A DNA stretch of 64,000 bases, taken from the NCBI GenBank assembly GCA_964423615.1, contig CAYRFQ010000004.1:1-64000 (forward strand). The letters are read 5' to 3'. Position 1 is the stretch's first letter; each line of letters starts with the position of its first letter. The stretch is from CAYRFQ01 sp964423615 (lineage in GTDB: Bacteria; Planctomycetota; Planctomycetia; Gemmatales; Gemmataceae). The position numbers were made by a program, and so were the translations under genes. The notes below the pieces were generated by a model. It was not told where the DNA came from. It saw only the letters and a list, made by a program, of their open reading frames with translations, and did no database searches. This document shows positions 36,542 to 45,949 of this stretch, piece by piece.

Positions 36542-37282
36542 TCACCACATCGCTTCTTCGTCAAAAGGGGAGGCTGGGCGGTCGGATTTGGCCTTGGGTA
36601 GAGATTTGAGAATAGCCTCGGCCAGTTTCAGGTCTGGTTGTGTAGTGATCTTGATGTTGCTACGGCTTCCCTCGACGACGGAAACAGCGTGGCCGACAGC
36701 TTCCACCAACTGGGCATCATCGGTGATTGTTCGCCCAAGTTCGATACGTTTGGCATATCCGGACTCGAGCCAGTCGCGGCGGAAGACCTGAGGAGTTTGC
36801 GCCAGCCATAGCCCCTCTCGAGACTTCGTACTGGTAATCTCAGATTGGTAGTTGACTTCTTTGACGGTATCCGTGACCGGAACCGCCAGGATTGCAGCTC
36901 CTGTAGCCTCGGCTTTTTGAAAGACGGTGGAAATTTGCTCCGATGTCACACACGGACGAACCGCATCGTGTATGGCCACGTGTTCGACCTCTGTCTTCAG
37001 AATCTTCAACGCGTTGGCTACAGATTCGAATCGCTCGGCACCACCCAAGACAACTTCGATGTCCATGAAGGCGAGGTTGGGACCGTAACGACTCCGAAAC
37101 TTCTCCTCGTCGTTCGGTGCGATTACAACTATGCACTGACACACGTCGTCGCGATTGACGAAAAGTTCTGCTGTCCGCAGCCAAATGGGCCGACCGTCGA
37201 GCGTGACGAACGGTTTTTTCTCTTTGTCACCGAACCGTGAAGAGTTCCCGGCTGCTGGGAGGACGACTGCAAACTGACCCAT
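36542..37282 (-). CDS. ispD: 2-C-methyl-D-erythritol 4-phosphate cytidylyltransferase
   Basis: ATG 37282 was chosen because the family starts directly with the nucleotide-binding loop: FAVVLPAAGNSSRFG (residues 4-18) followed by KKPF (22-25). Other signatures are HVAIHDAVRPCVT and EGSRSNIKITTQPDL. The 246 residues fit IspD, the third step of the MEP isoprenoid pathway. The usual GxGxR of the loop is GNSSR, a tolerated change. ispF is not next to it. Confidence 0.95.
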   Translation of the reverse strand: MGQFAVVLPAAGNSSRFGDKEKKPFVTLDGRPIWLRTAELFVNRDDVCQCIVVIAPNDEEKFRSRYGPNLAFMDIEVVLGGAERFESVANALKILKTEVEHVAIHDAVRPCVTSEQISTVFQKAEATGAAILAVPVTDTVKEVNYQSEITSTKSREGLWLAQTPQVFRRDWLESGYAKRIELGRTITDDAQLVEAVGHAVSVVEGSRSNIKITTQPDLKLAEAILKSLPKAKSDRPASPFDEEAMW

Positions 37283-37364
37283 TGTCCAACCCTTCGTTCG
37301 ACTGTTAGCAATTTGGAAACGAACTGAGTGCGACACGCCCCGAGGTAATCAGACCGTCGACTCA

Positions 37365-38033
37365 CTACTTCTTGGATTCTGGCTTCTTGCTTTCAACTTT
37401 GCGGCTCAAAGAAAGCACCAACCCTGTGGTATCGGCGATCGTGGTGGGAGCATTTTTTGGATCCGACGAAATGGCAATTTGCAACTTGTCTTGTTGCAGT
37501 TGATAAACCCCGACAGATGTCTTGAGACCAATAAGTTCGATTTTCCCTGGAACAGTTTTTGGATCGACCTTGTACTCAAGCTCCTCGGCAGTTTCCGATG
37601 TTGTGATCGTCAGCTTTTTGTCATCGAAAACGAAAGTAGCTCCACGCATGGCATCATATTTTTTATCCATGTAGATCGCTGACGTGACAACCCACGTGCC
37701 TTCGAGCTTCTGTTCTGACTTGACGGTCCGGTTGGACGTCAACGTTCCGGAACGGCGGAAAAGCACCTTCTGACCGCCCAAGGCTCCGACATAAGTCCAA
37801 CCTTCCGAAGCCATGGTATTGACCATCGCGGTTATGTCGGAAGCACTCTTTTCTTTGAAATCGACAGCTTTGTATTCCCATTGGACAGTCGAAGGAGCTT
37901 TCGATTGGGTGGGGCCTTCGAGCTTCCCGAGGGGAGGCTTGGGCTGTTCGGTTTGGGCCTCGACAGGCTCAGAAAAACCTCCGAACATTACAACCAAACC
38001 GGCCAGCACGATCATACCTGTTTGAGATGTCAT
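37365..38033 (-). CDS. Secreted TIGR03067-domain protein with DUF4177-like segment
   Basis: ATG 38033 has AAGGA 11 bases upstream and gives a signal peptide (MTSQTGMIVLAGLVVMFGGFSEPVEA). After a Pro-rich linker, residues 42-90 (WEYKAVDFKEKSASDITAMVNTMASEGWTYVGAL) resemble DUF4177. The rest (KLEGTWVVTSAIYMDKKYD, FVFDDKKLTITT, VDPKTVPGKIEL, GVYQLQQDKLQIAIS) fits TIGR03067, a planctomycete/verrucomicrobial secreted domain of unknown role. Confidence 0.82.
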   Translation of the reverse strand: MTSQTGMIVLAGLVVMFGGFSEPVEAQTEQPKPPLGKLEGPTQSKAPSTVQWEYKAVDFKEKSASDITAMVNTMASEGWTYVGALGGQKVLFRRSGTLTSNRTVKSEQKLEGTWVVTSAIYMDKKYDAMRGATFVFDDKKLTITTSETAEELEYKVDPKTVPGKIELIGLKTSVGVYQLQQDKLQIAISSDPKNAPTTIADTTGLVLSLSRKVESKKPESKK

Positions 38034-38174
38034 TGTTTCGTCATTCCTTGAGTTCATTACAATACCGAAGCGGATTCGATCTTGTTAATCGGACAGTTTT
38101 ACACCAAACCAAGGCATAGGCGCTACCACTTCCACGAACTGCCCAAGCCCAGTGGTTTGCTTCGTTCAGGATAT

Positions 38175-39302
38175 TCATTCCCGTTCGCCAATTGGCTTGA
38201 CCTCACGATCTTCGGGACCGACATACTTGGCTCTTGGGCGAATCAGACGATTGTGCCTGCTCTGTTCGATGACGTGAGCACACCATCCGGCAGCGCGGGC
38301 TGCGACGAAAAATGGAGTGTAGAGCGGCACATCGAGTCCCAATGCGTAATAGAGTCGACCAGCTGGCCAATCGAGGTTGGGCATCAATTTCTTCTCATCA
38401 ATCATGACTTTCTCGATGATATCAGCCGTTTCTTCCCACTTCGTTTGGCCAACAGATTCTGCCGCTTTGCGAGCATAGTCCTTGAGGATCTTCGCCCGGA
38501 TGTCCCCGCTCTTATACACCCGATGGCCAAAGCCCATCACCCGTTCTTTGCGAGCAAGGGCATCACGAATCCATTGCTCGGCCAATTCCGGACCACCGAC
38601 TTGCTGCAGCAGCTCAACAACTTTCTCGTTGGCTCCTCCATGTAAACGCCCCTTCAAGGCTCCAATCGCAGCGACAACGGCCGAATGCATGTCCGATTCG
38701 GTCGAACAGACGACACGAGAGGTAAATGTCGAAGCATTGAACTCGTGTTCGGCATAGAGCGTGAGTGAAACATCAAACGCATGCACAGCATCCGGCTTGG
38801 GATCCTCTCCGGTGAGCATGTACAGGAAGTTAGCTGCGTGACTGAACTCCGCTTTAGGTGTAATCGCTTCGAGTCCGTTGGAGTAGCGAGAAAACTCCGC
38901 TATCACGACCGGAATTTGTCCAAGCAACCGTTCGGCCTTCCGAACATTCGCCTCATGCGAGTTGTCTTGAGCGTCAGGATCGAAGTGAGCCAGGACGCTC
39001 ACTCCGGTCCGGAGCATGTCCATTGGGGGCGTGTCTTTGGGAATCGTCTTGAGTAAAATTCGCAGAGGTTCCGCTATGACTTGGGCTTGCTTGACTCGAT
39101 GTTGAAATTCCTCAAGTTCGGCTTGCGTCGGCAGTTCTCCGTGGAGCAGCAAAAACGCGACCTCATCAAAACTGGCGTGTTCGACCAAGTCCGTGATCGA
39201 ATAGCCCCGGTATCGCAACCCTCTCCCACCACCGACGGTGGAGATGGCTGTTTCGCCCGCGATGATTCCCTCAAGCCCTGGGGAAAAGACTTCTTCTTGC
39301 AT
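38175..39302 (-). CDS. prpC: 2-methylcitrate synthase / citrate synthase
   Basis: ATG 39302 has AAGGA 7 bases upstream; the frame extends to a TTG at 39308. The 375 residues contain citrate-synthase catalytic regions: GALKGRLHGGANE (His), VMGFGHRVYKSGDIRAK (His) and DVPLYTPFFVAARAAGWCAHVIEQ (with a phenylalanine pair where the acid loop lies). Length and lack of an N-terminal extension fit the type I/2-methylcitrate group. Sequence alone does not fully separate citrate from 2-methylcitrate synthases, but the adjacent prpB 77 bases upstream argues for the propionate pathway. Confidence 0.85.
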   Translation of the reverse strand: MQEEVFSPGLEGIIAGETAISTVGGGRGLRYRGYSITDLVEHASFDEVAFLLLHGELPTQAELEEFQHRVKQAQVIAEPLRILLKTIPKDTPPMDMLRTGVSVLAHFDPDAQDNSHEANVRKAERLLGQIPVVIAEFSRYSNGLEAITPKAEFSHAANFLYMLTGEDPKPDAVHAFDVSLTLYAEHEFNASTFTSRVVCSTESDMHSAVVAAIGALKGRLHGGANEKVVELLQQVGGPELAEQWIRDALARKERVMGFGHRVYKSGDIRAKILKDYARKAAESVGQTKWEETADIIEKVMIDEKKLMPNLDWPAGRLYYALGLDVPLYTPFFVAARAAGWCAHVIEQSRHNRLIRPRAKYVGPEDREVKPIGERE

Positions 39303-39379
39303 CGTCAAGTCCTTCGATGTTGCTTAGCTGACACAGCAGAGTTTGTTCGACAAATGCCGGGCCACCATGCGGGCGACGT

Positions 39380-40285
39380 TTATTGGAAAAATGATTGGTC
39401 CCGTGCCTCGTAATCCAAGTACCCCAACAAATCATATAAGTCGCTTCGCGTCAACATATTGGGTAAACGTTCTCTTTGGTGCCCGACGTCAAGCAAGTCC
39501 CGAAGGGTCTGTTGCGCTGCTTTCATGGCGGATCGGAAGGCTGTCAATGGAAAGAGCACAATTCGATACCCAAGTTTTTCGAACGTCGCGACGTCCAGAT
39601 TCGGGCTCTTGCCGAACTCCGTGTTGTTGGCTAGCAAGACGGGTTTTCCTTCTGGCCACGGGAACGATTGACTCTCCCTCGCAAACTTGGCGAATTCATC
39701 CTCCGACTGCATGGCTTCGGGGAAAATGGCGTCGGCTCCCGCTTCAACGTAGAGCCTCGCACGGGCTACCGCATCGTCGAATCCGTTTACGCCACGCGCG
39801 TCCGTTCGAGCGATGATGACGAAACTCGGATCCCGGCGGGCCCCAACGGCCGCGCGAATTTTCGATGCCATCGCCTCCGGTGCAATCACTGTTTTTCCGG
39901 ACAGATGCCCGCAGCGTTTGGGAAGCACTTGATCTTCCAGATGGATTCCAGCGATTCGGGCTTGTTCGAACAATTGCACGGTCCGCTCTACGTTGAGAGC
40001 TTCCCCAAATCCGGTATCGGCGTCGCAAAGTAACGGTAACGATGTAGCTCGACCGATCTCGGATGCCGCGTTGACGAAGTCCGTCAGTGTCAGAAGTCCC
40101 ACGTCCGGAACCCCGTTTCCGGCGGACAGCGCACCACCAGACATATACACCGCCGAGAATCCAAGTCGTTCCGCCATTTTCGCCACAAGAGCGTTGAAGA
40201 CTCCAGGAAGAACAAGAGTCTGAGCATCCCAGGCATCGCGAAGGCGTTGCCCCGGACTAACCGAGGGGACAATAGCATCATTCAT
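39380..40285 (-). CDS. prpB: 2-methylisocitrate lyase
   Basis: ATG 40285 (MNDAIVPSVSPG) is taken as the start; a TTG at 40300 is in frame. The 301 residues follow E. coli PrpB closely: PGVFNALVAKMAERLGFSAVYMSG, DADTGFG (88-94), HLEDQVLPKRCGH (Lys123, catalytic Cys125, His127), SFVIIARTDARG, FPEAM and LANNTEFGKSP. PrpB splits 2-methylisocitrate into pyruvate and succinate. With prpC it points to propionyl-CoA use; a 2-methylcitrate dehydratase (PrpD) is not in the window. Confidence 0.92.
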   Translation of the reverse strand: MNDAIVPSVSPGQRLRDAWDAQTLVLPGVFNALVAKMAERLGFSAVYMSGGALSAGNGVPDVGLLTLTDFVNAASEIGRATSLPLLCDADTGFGEALNVERTVQLFEQARIAGIHLEDQVLPKRCGHLSGKTVIAPEAMASKIRAAVGARRDPSFVIIARTDARGVNGFDDAVARARLYVEAGADAIFPEAMQSEDEFAKFARESQSFPWPEGKPVLLANNTEFGKSPNLDVATFEKLGYRIVLFPLTAFRSAMKAAQQTLRDLLDVGHQRERLPNMLTRSDLYDLLGYLDYEARDQSFFQ

Positions 40286-40570
40286 TTGGAGAAGTTCCAA
40301 ATCGAGTACATATGTTTCAGAGCCAGCACCAAGTGGGTCTCCCCATCGACACGTTCATCCGCGGGTTGTTGTCCAAAGCGACTGTAACCAGTTACCTTTA
40401 TCAGGTTTGTCCTCAGTTCGTTTCGCAATCCACTCCATTTACAAACTCGAAAGTCATTAGCTTCCCGTTCACGACCCGAAAATAAGGTATCTTCACTCGA
40501 CCTCAAAAAATTCCAAAATTTTATTTTCACCCCGATCTCCTCCAGACCTCGCTCCCTCAAATTGGCAACA

Positions 40571-40669
40571 AAAACCTGTCGAAAAATGACAGAAACCTGC
40601 GCTAAAACTGCACCAAACCTGCGCTAAACTTGTAGTAAACTTGCACCATTCTTGCACCTTTTTGACACC
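40571..40669. repeat. Nine tandem 11-bp phased repeats, intergenic
   Basis: Nine units of exactly 11 bases run without gaps, with a consensus near AAACYTGCRCY. Examples are AAACCTGCGCT (twice, 40593 and 40615), AAACTTGCACC and AAAACTGCACC. Each unit begins with a run of A (or T at the end), so A-tracts are phased at about one helical turn. Because 11 is not a multiple of three, the array is not coding. It lies 286 bases upstream of prpB in a 936-base spacer that holds no other recognised gene. Confidence 0.85.
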
Positions 40670-41221
40670 TCTCGATTTCCACATACCCATACACATCAAT
40701 TACTTATGGAAACAGGCCCTCGAAAAACGGCCATTTTCGCGTTTTTTCGAGTATTTCCACCGCTCTTGCGCGCATGTCCCCATAATACAATAGGATTGAA
40801 CCCTCTGTCATTTTCACAAAAATCGTTAAACTTCCAAAATAATCTCTCCACCCACTACGAGATGGATATCCGTACGGATGGTCTGCGCGGCGTTTTACTG
40901 TCCGACAAGGAGCTTTCGACGAAGGAACACTATCTCCACTCTTGATGTCCCTTCATTTCCCTTCGCGCCCAAGTTCGTCGCTCCCAACGAAAACGACGAG
41001 GCATTCCTTTCGCATTCGTGATAGGCCCCACAAACCTCCTTCACAACTCCAGTTACCACGTCCCAAATAACATTCCAAAGCAGTGATTCCCGACAGCAAC
41101 GAACCACACGTCTATAATAGGAACAAATGGGTGTGGCTGAACCCATATACCTTTTGTTCTACAATGAAGTACACGTAAGGCCCGCCACCTCCTACGTCTC
41201 CTCCTTGGAATGGAACTAGAC

Positions 41222-42838
41222 ATGAGCGAATCAGACCATTCTCACCCATCTGAATCCACTTCGCCCCAACCATCCCAAAACACCAACACCTCCAAGCCCG
41301 AAGAGGTTGGCATAAAACCTCCTGCTGAAGTGCCAGAAATTCCACAACCATCCCGCTCGACTTTGGTCCCTGACTTGTCTCGGGGTCGAAGGCCTGACGA
41401 CAAGACGGTGAAGCAGTCACGGTCGGGGCCATCTGTCCTCATGATGATTGCGTTGGCCTTGGGGGCTGCCCTGGTCGGAATTTTGGTGGCCAAGTGGCTC
41501 ATGACTCCGGGTGAGGTGTTCAACAAAGAACTCATGGCCGAATTGGTGGACGTTCCACTTCAAACGCAATTCCTCATCAGTGTCGAAGACGAAACGGAAT
41601 GGCCGCAATGGCGTGGACCGTATCGCGACGGGATCGCCTACGGTGCCGATATCATCACCGACTGGCCCCAGGACTTATTGAAGACCCGAAAGGCTTGGGA
41701 AGTTTCCCTGGGAGATGGATATTCGTCCGTTGTCGTGGCCAACAAGCGAGCTTACACAATGGTCCAGGACGGGGTTCGAACTGAGGCCGTCATTTGTTGG
41801 GATGCCGAGTCCGGAAAAGAATTGTGGCGATTCCGCTATGAGGCGGATTACCAGGTCCAGTTCGGTCCGAGTCCGCGTTCGACACCCAGCATCGACGGAG
41901 ATCGAATTTACACAGTCAGTGGCAACGGCATCCTCCATTGCTTGAAGACCAAACCAAATTCGACAAAAGGCGAGAAGGTTTGGTCAGTCGATTTGATCGA
42001 TGAATTCGATGCCCAAATTCCTCGATGGGGCGTTTCGTTTTCGCCATTAGTCCTCGGTGGCTTGGTGTATGTGACACCCGGCGGACAAGATGGAAGAGCG
42101 GTCGCAGCGCTCGACAAGCTGACCGGAGAAACCAAATGGACAGCCTTTCCGGGCACCGCCGGATACAGCTCACCGGTAGCCGCCGTCATCGGAGGTAAAG
42201 AGCAAGTGCTGTTCATGACAGGCAATGGAATTGGCGGTCTCTCTCCCCAAGACGGCTCGAAATACTGGTGGTATGACTGGCGCACACCTCACAAAGTCAA
42301 CGCAGCCACGCCAATCGTTGCCCGAGACCACGTCTTCATTTCTTCCGGCTACGGTAGGGGATGCGCGTTGTTGAAAATCGGTCCAAAAGACGATGAAACC
42401 ATCGGCTCCCAATTGGTGTATGCAACTCGGGGAATGAACAATCATTTCAATTCAAGCGTCCTCCACGACGAACACCTCTACGGTTTCGACGATCAATATT
42501 TGACGTGCATGAATCTGCGCACGGCCAAAGTGAAATGGAAAGTACGAGCAACCCAAGACGCAAAAAACCTGGGCAAAGGCTCGGTACTGTTGGTAAAAAG
42601 TCCCAAGCCGCCCGAAGAGTCTTTTACCAAAAACCACCTCATCGTCTTGAGTGACACGGGCAGACTCGTGTTCGCCAAAGCCCAACCGGAAAAGTACGAA
42701 CAACTCCATGAAGTTCAGGTATTCCAGAGAGGTGAATGCTGGACGGTCCCAACTTTGGCCAAGGGTCGATTGTATTTGCGAAGCAAACATCGTCTGGTTT
42801 GTTTGGACCTGCGAAGAGACCGAAGCCAGAAGAACTGA
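41222..42838 (+). CDS. Membrane-anchored PQQ-like beta-propeller protein
   Basis: ATG 41222 is chosen over the in-frame ATG 41210. The N-terminal 65 residues are a Pro/Ser-rich cytoplasmic tail, followed by one transmembrane helix (VLMMIALALGAALVGILVAKWL). The exported part is an eight-bladed-type PQQ-binding-like propeller: WPQWRGPYRDGIAYG, WDAESGKELWRF, TPSIDGDRIYTVSGNGILHCL, SPLVLGGLVYVTPGG and VPTLAKGRLYLRSKHRLVCLDL. Such planctomycete proteins may be structural or dehydrogenase-like; PQQ-binding residues were not confirmed. Confidence 0.88.
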   Translation: MSESDHSHPSESTSPQPSQNTNTSKPEEVGIKPPAEVPEIPQPSRSTLVPDLSRGRRPDDKTVKQSRSGPSVLMMIALALGAALVGILVAKWLMTPGEVFNKELMAELVDVPLQTQFLISVEDETEWPQWRGPYRDGIAYGADIITDWPQDLLKTRKAWEVSLGDGYSSVVVANKRAYTMVQDGVRTEAVICWDAESGKELWRFRYEADYQVQFGPSPRSTPSIDGDRIYTVSGNGILHCLKTKPNSTKGEKVWSVDLIDEFDAQIPRWGVSFSPLVLGGLVYVTPGGQDGRAVAALDKLTGETKWTAFPGTAGYSSPVAAVIGGKEQVLFMTGNGIGGLSPQDGSKYWWYDWRTPHKVNAATPIVARDHVFISSGYGRGCALLKIGPKDDETIGSQLVYATRGMNNHFNSSVLHDEHLYGFDDQYLTCMNLRTAKVKWKVRATQDAKNLGKGSVLLVKSPKPPEESFTKNHLIVLSDTGRLVFAKAQPEKYEQLHEVQVFQRGECWTVPTLAKGRLYLRSKHRLVCLDLRRDRSQKN

Positions 42839-42922
42839 GGTGTGTGGAGAATCGTGTCCGCATCTTCAAGCCAAAACAGACATCCGCAAACACGAATCCC
42901 CAATTTCCCGCTACTTCGCTAC

Positions 42923-43540
42923 TCAAACAAAGATTCCTAACTCTTCGAAACGTCGTTCCAAAATTGTGTGGTCGGTGTAATGAACACCTTGAAGACCGCA
43001 GGCCATCGCTCCCTCGATATTCGCTTTCAGGTCATCAATAAATACACACTCTTCCGGCTTGCTCCCCGACAGTTCGACGGCATGCTCATAAAATCGGGCA
43101 TCGGGTTTCATGGCACCGACTTCGTGGGACAACGTGAAGGCATCAACGTGAACGAACGTGTCTGCGAACTGCTTGAGGAACTGTTTGGCATGGAGATCGT
43201 TGGTGTTGCTCCCCAGTTGAATCCGGTACCCTGATTTCAAGCGCGGAATCAAGCTACACACCGCCTCGTTCGGCCGAAAAATATCCATCCATGCCGACTT
43301 CGTCACCTCTGGCTCGCATCGCAACGCCAGCAACTCATGGACCGCTCCCAAGAACTCTTCCGAAGTCATCTGTCCGGTTTCGTACTTGGTCGCCAGTCCG
43401 CTCGACGACATCATGGCCGTGATTTGTTCGACCGATAATTCGGTGTGTTCCTTGATTTTCCGAAACGCAATCTGAAAATCGAAAAAAGCGACAACGTTTC
43501 CGAAGTCGAAAATGATCGTTTTGATATTCCCGGTGGGCAA
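42923..43540 (-). CDS. HAD-superfamily hydrolase, YihX-like sugar-phosphate phosphatase
   Basis: The start is a TTG at 43540, with AAAGGGA 7 bases upstream and no alternative ATG before the active site. Motif I is IIFDFGNVVAFFD, with a nucleophile Asp but Gly in place of the second Asp. Motif II is LGSNTND, motif III is the lysine in EVGAMKPDARFY, and motif IV is CVFIDDLKANIEGA. E. coli YihX (glucose-1-phosphate phosphatase) has the same DLGNV first motif and NTNxLH, and is similar in length. The substrate is inferred from that likeness only. Confidence 0.87.
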   Translation of the reverse strand: MPTGNIKTIIFDFGNVVAFFDFQIAFRKIKEHTELSVEQITAMMSSSGLATKYETGQMTSEEFLGAVHELLALRCEPEVTKSAWMDIFRPNEAVCSLIPRLKSGYRIQLGSNTNDLHAKQFLKQFADTFVHVDAFTLSHEVGAMKPDARFYEHAVELSGSKPEECVFIDDLKANIEGAMACGLQGVHYTDHTILERRFEELGIFV

Positions 43541-44407
43541 GAGTATTCCCTTTCCAATAAAAGCGACTCACGCATTTAGTAAGTAGAGTTTTGCTTATTC
43601 AAAGTCCTTCTTTCCGGGTAGTCGGCCAAACAAGTGTCGTGTTTTTTATTTCCGCCGCCGCAGGGGCTTATGCTCGTGGCGGGGGCGGGCCACCCACCTA
43701 AATCAAAAAACCACAACAATCACGACTCTTATTCATCCGACCGCCCGAAGGAAGAAGCCCCCCCCAAACCCGAGCGAAGCGGAAAACATAGCGAGCGAAG
43801 CGGAAAACATAGCGAGCGAAGCGGAAAACACACCGTGCGAGGAGTTCTTGGGCTCAGGAGTTCTTGGGCTAAGGACCTCGGCGACTTCGAACCGTACACA
43901 AAACAACCGTGAACCGCTCCAAGTCAGTATATTTGGACTACCGAAACTTCCCCCTACTTTGGTCATTTCCCAGAGTGGAACTCGACCCACAAATCAGCGA
44001 TAATATCATTCATTGAGAGCCGAGCAGACAATGAAGCGTCTGCCCAACAACTGGAAAGCCGAAGATGTCCGCCTATCGCCTACATCGGCGAGTCAAGCCA
44101 AGGCCTCTTTTTCTTTTTGCCAAGGAACGCGAAATTCATTGTTATCCGGTTATTCTGTTTGTCGTAGGTACACGCAGCTTGTATGTACTTGGAAAGGTCT
44201 GCCAAGACAAACGTAAACGCGGCTCGCGTCCACATACGAACCGGACAAGCATTACTTTTCCGTTCCAAGGCCAACCTGACCATAGCCTGGTCAGAATGGC
44301 CAGGTACCAAAAGCCCTCAACGACCGTTTCACTACCTGCGCAGTTCTCAAGAACACCAAATGAGAACCAAGGCCCACTGCCCCACCTTCACGCAAGGAAC
44401 CCTGACC
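43541..44407. other. Spacer with low-complexity repeats before the DUF1501 gene
   Basis: About 867 bases hold a GC-rich hairpin-prone patch near 43660-43695 and the tandem repeats listed separately. A 92-codon frame (43634-43912) encodes SERSGKH repeats but has no domain or ribosome site, so I do not call it a gene. Confidence 0.4.
43772..43870. repeat. Three 21-bp tandem repeats followed by a 15-bp duplication
   Basis: A 21-base unit starting GAGCGAAGCGGAAAACATA repeats at 43772, 43793 and 43814, the third copy differing at its end. Directly after it AGGAGTTCTTGGGCT occurs twice (43840-43854 and 43856-43870). The first array would encode a heptapeptide repeat if translated. Confidence 0.85.
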
Positions 44408-45856
44408 ATGAATTTCTTGGATAACTCCCAACAACTCATCGCTCGCCGAACGTTTCTCGGACAGGCCTCCTTGGGTTTGGGATCTTTAGCGCTTTCCTCC
44501 CTCATCGGACAAGACAACCCAGCTCTCGGGAACGAAACAGCACCTGGACAAAATAGCACCCTTCCCGGTCTGCCACACCACGCTCCCAGGGCCAAGCGAG
44601 TCATCTTTCTATGCATGGCTGGTGGACCGTCCCACCTGGAGACATTCGACAACAAACCGGAACTGACACGGCGGAGTGGGCAGCCGATGCCAACTTCGTT
44701 CACCAGTGGCCAGCCCATCGCCCAGCTGCAAGGCCAGCGTTTAACGTGCCTCGGACCAATCTTCCGATTCCGCCACCACGGCCAGTCAGGGCAAGAGATT
44801 TCCGACATTCTGCCGAACATCGCCGGGATCGCCGACGACATAGCCATCATCCGCTCGATGCACACCGACCAAATCAATCACGACCCGGCCCACACAGTCA
44901 TGAACACAGGAACGGTCATCTCCGGTCGTCCGAGCATGGGCTCTTGGGTCACTTACGGACTCGGCAATGAAAGCAATGACCTGCCTGGATTCGTCGTTCT
45001 CACGAGCGTCGGTGGTCGTAACCCACAACCAATTGCCCAACGTCAGTGGGGCTCTGGTTTCTTGCCTGGGCGATACCAAGGCGTTCAGTTCCACTCCGCG
45101 GGTGCTCCAGTCCACTATCTGACCAATCCTCCAGGCATCAACCAACGCCAACAACGCCAACTTGTCGATGCCGTTCGAGACCTGAATCAACTACGTAATG
45201 AAACCGTCCAGAACCCGGACATCCAAACTCGCATTTCCCAATACGAACTCGCCTTTCGAATGCAAACGAGTGTGCCCGAACTTATGGACCTGTCGCGAGA
45301 ACCTCAACACATCCTCGACATGTACGGAACGCGCGGGGCCGACGGATCGTTTGCGGCCAATTGCCTCCTCGCACGTCGCCTGGCCGAACGCGGGGTCAGG
45401 TTCATCCATCTCTACCACAGAGGTTGGGACCATCACGGCGATCTGGAGAGGTATATGAACGTTTGTACCAGATTGTGCGATGGGCCTACAGCAGCCCTGG
45501 TTCGTGACCTCAAACAAAGGGGCATGCTCGACGACACCCTGGTAATCTGGGGCGGAGAGTTCGGACGTACACCGATGGTCCAAAGAAAAGGCCGAGGAGT
45601 CGGACGCGATCACCACATCCGAGGGTTCTCCATGTTCATGGCTGGCGGTGGCATCAAAGGAGGTCTCACCTATGGAGCCACAGACGAACTGGGATACAAG
45701 GCCGTTCACAATCCCGTTCACGTACGTGATCTTCACGCCACCATGCTGCATCTGCTCGGGATCGACCACTCTCGACTCACGGTTCAACACCAGGGACTCG
45801 ACATGCGTCTGACTGGAGTCGAAGAAGCCCATGTGGTGCAAGACATACTTCGATAA
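44408..45856 (+). CDS. DUF1501 secreted protein
   Basis: ATG 44408 follows AAGGAA (spacing 8). The 482 residues begin with a Tat-like leader (LIARRTFLGQASLGLGSLALSSL) and have the DUF1501 blocks: VIFLCMAGGPSHLETFDNKPEL, IRSMHTDQINHDPAHTVMNTG, GSWVTYGLGNE, RGWDHHGDLE and DTLVIWGGEFGRTP, with the late GRDHHIRGFSMFMAGGGIKGG. The family shares the alkaline-phosphatase-like metal-site pattern and is mostly paired with DUF1549/PSD1 cytochromes in planctomycetes. Here the partner is absent. Confidence 0.92.
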   Translation: MNFLDNSQQLIARRTFLGQASLGLGSLALSSLIGQDNPALGNETAPGQNSTLPGLPHHAPRAKRVIFLCMAGGPSHLETFDNKPELTRRSGQPMPTSFTSGQPIAQLQGQRLTCLGPIFRFRHHGQSGQEISDILPNIAGIADDIAIIRSMHTDQINHDPAHTVMNTGTVISGRPSMGSWVTYGLGNESNDLPGFVVLTSVGGRNPQPIAQRQWGSGFLPGRYQGVQFHSAGAPVHYLTNPPGINQRQQRQLVDAVRDLNQLRNETVQNPDIQTRISQYELAFRMQTSVPELMDLSREPQHILDMYGTRGADGSFAANCLLARRLAERGVRFIHLYHRGWDHHGDLERYMNVCTRLCDGPTAALVRDLKQRGMLDDTLVIWGGEFGRTPMVQRKGRGVGRDHHIRGFSMFMAGGGIKGGLTYGATDELGYKAVHNPVHVRDLHATMLHLLGIDHSRLTVQHQGLDMRLTGVEEAHVVQDILR

Positions 45857-45874
45857 CAGCAAGCAAAAAGCAAT

Positions 45875-45903
45875 AAAAAACCCCAGGAGCCAAGTTCCTG
45901 GGG
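45875..45903 (-). terminator. Rho-independent terminator for the beta-helix gene
   Basis: CCCCAGGA pairs with TCCTGGGG (45881-45903) and, read leftward, is followed by TTTTTT. The orientation fits termination of the leftward gene ending at 45950; the stem could also act weakly on the rightward DUF1501 transcript. Confidence 0.75.
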
Positions 45904-45949
45904 TCACTGCGTTTTGGGAACGCGAAAATTGCCAATCTGTGCAGTTTCC

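Noticed and set aside
43772..43834. Possible CRISPR array
   Set aside because: The three repeats are directly joined with no spacers, and no cas gene is nearby.
43634..43912. 92-codon frame with SERSGKH repeats
   Set aside because: There is no ribosome site, domain or homologous pattern; the frame is created by a 21-bp tandem repeat.
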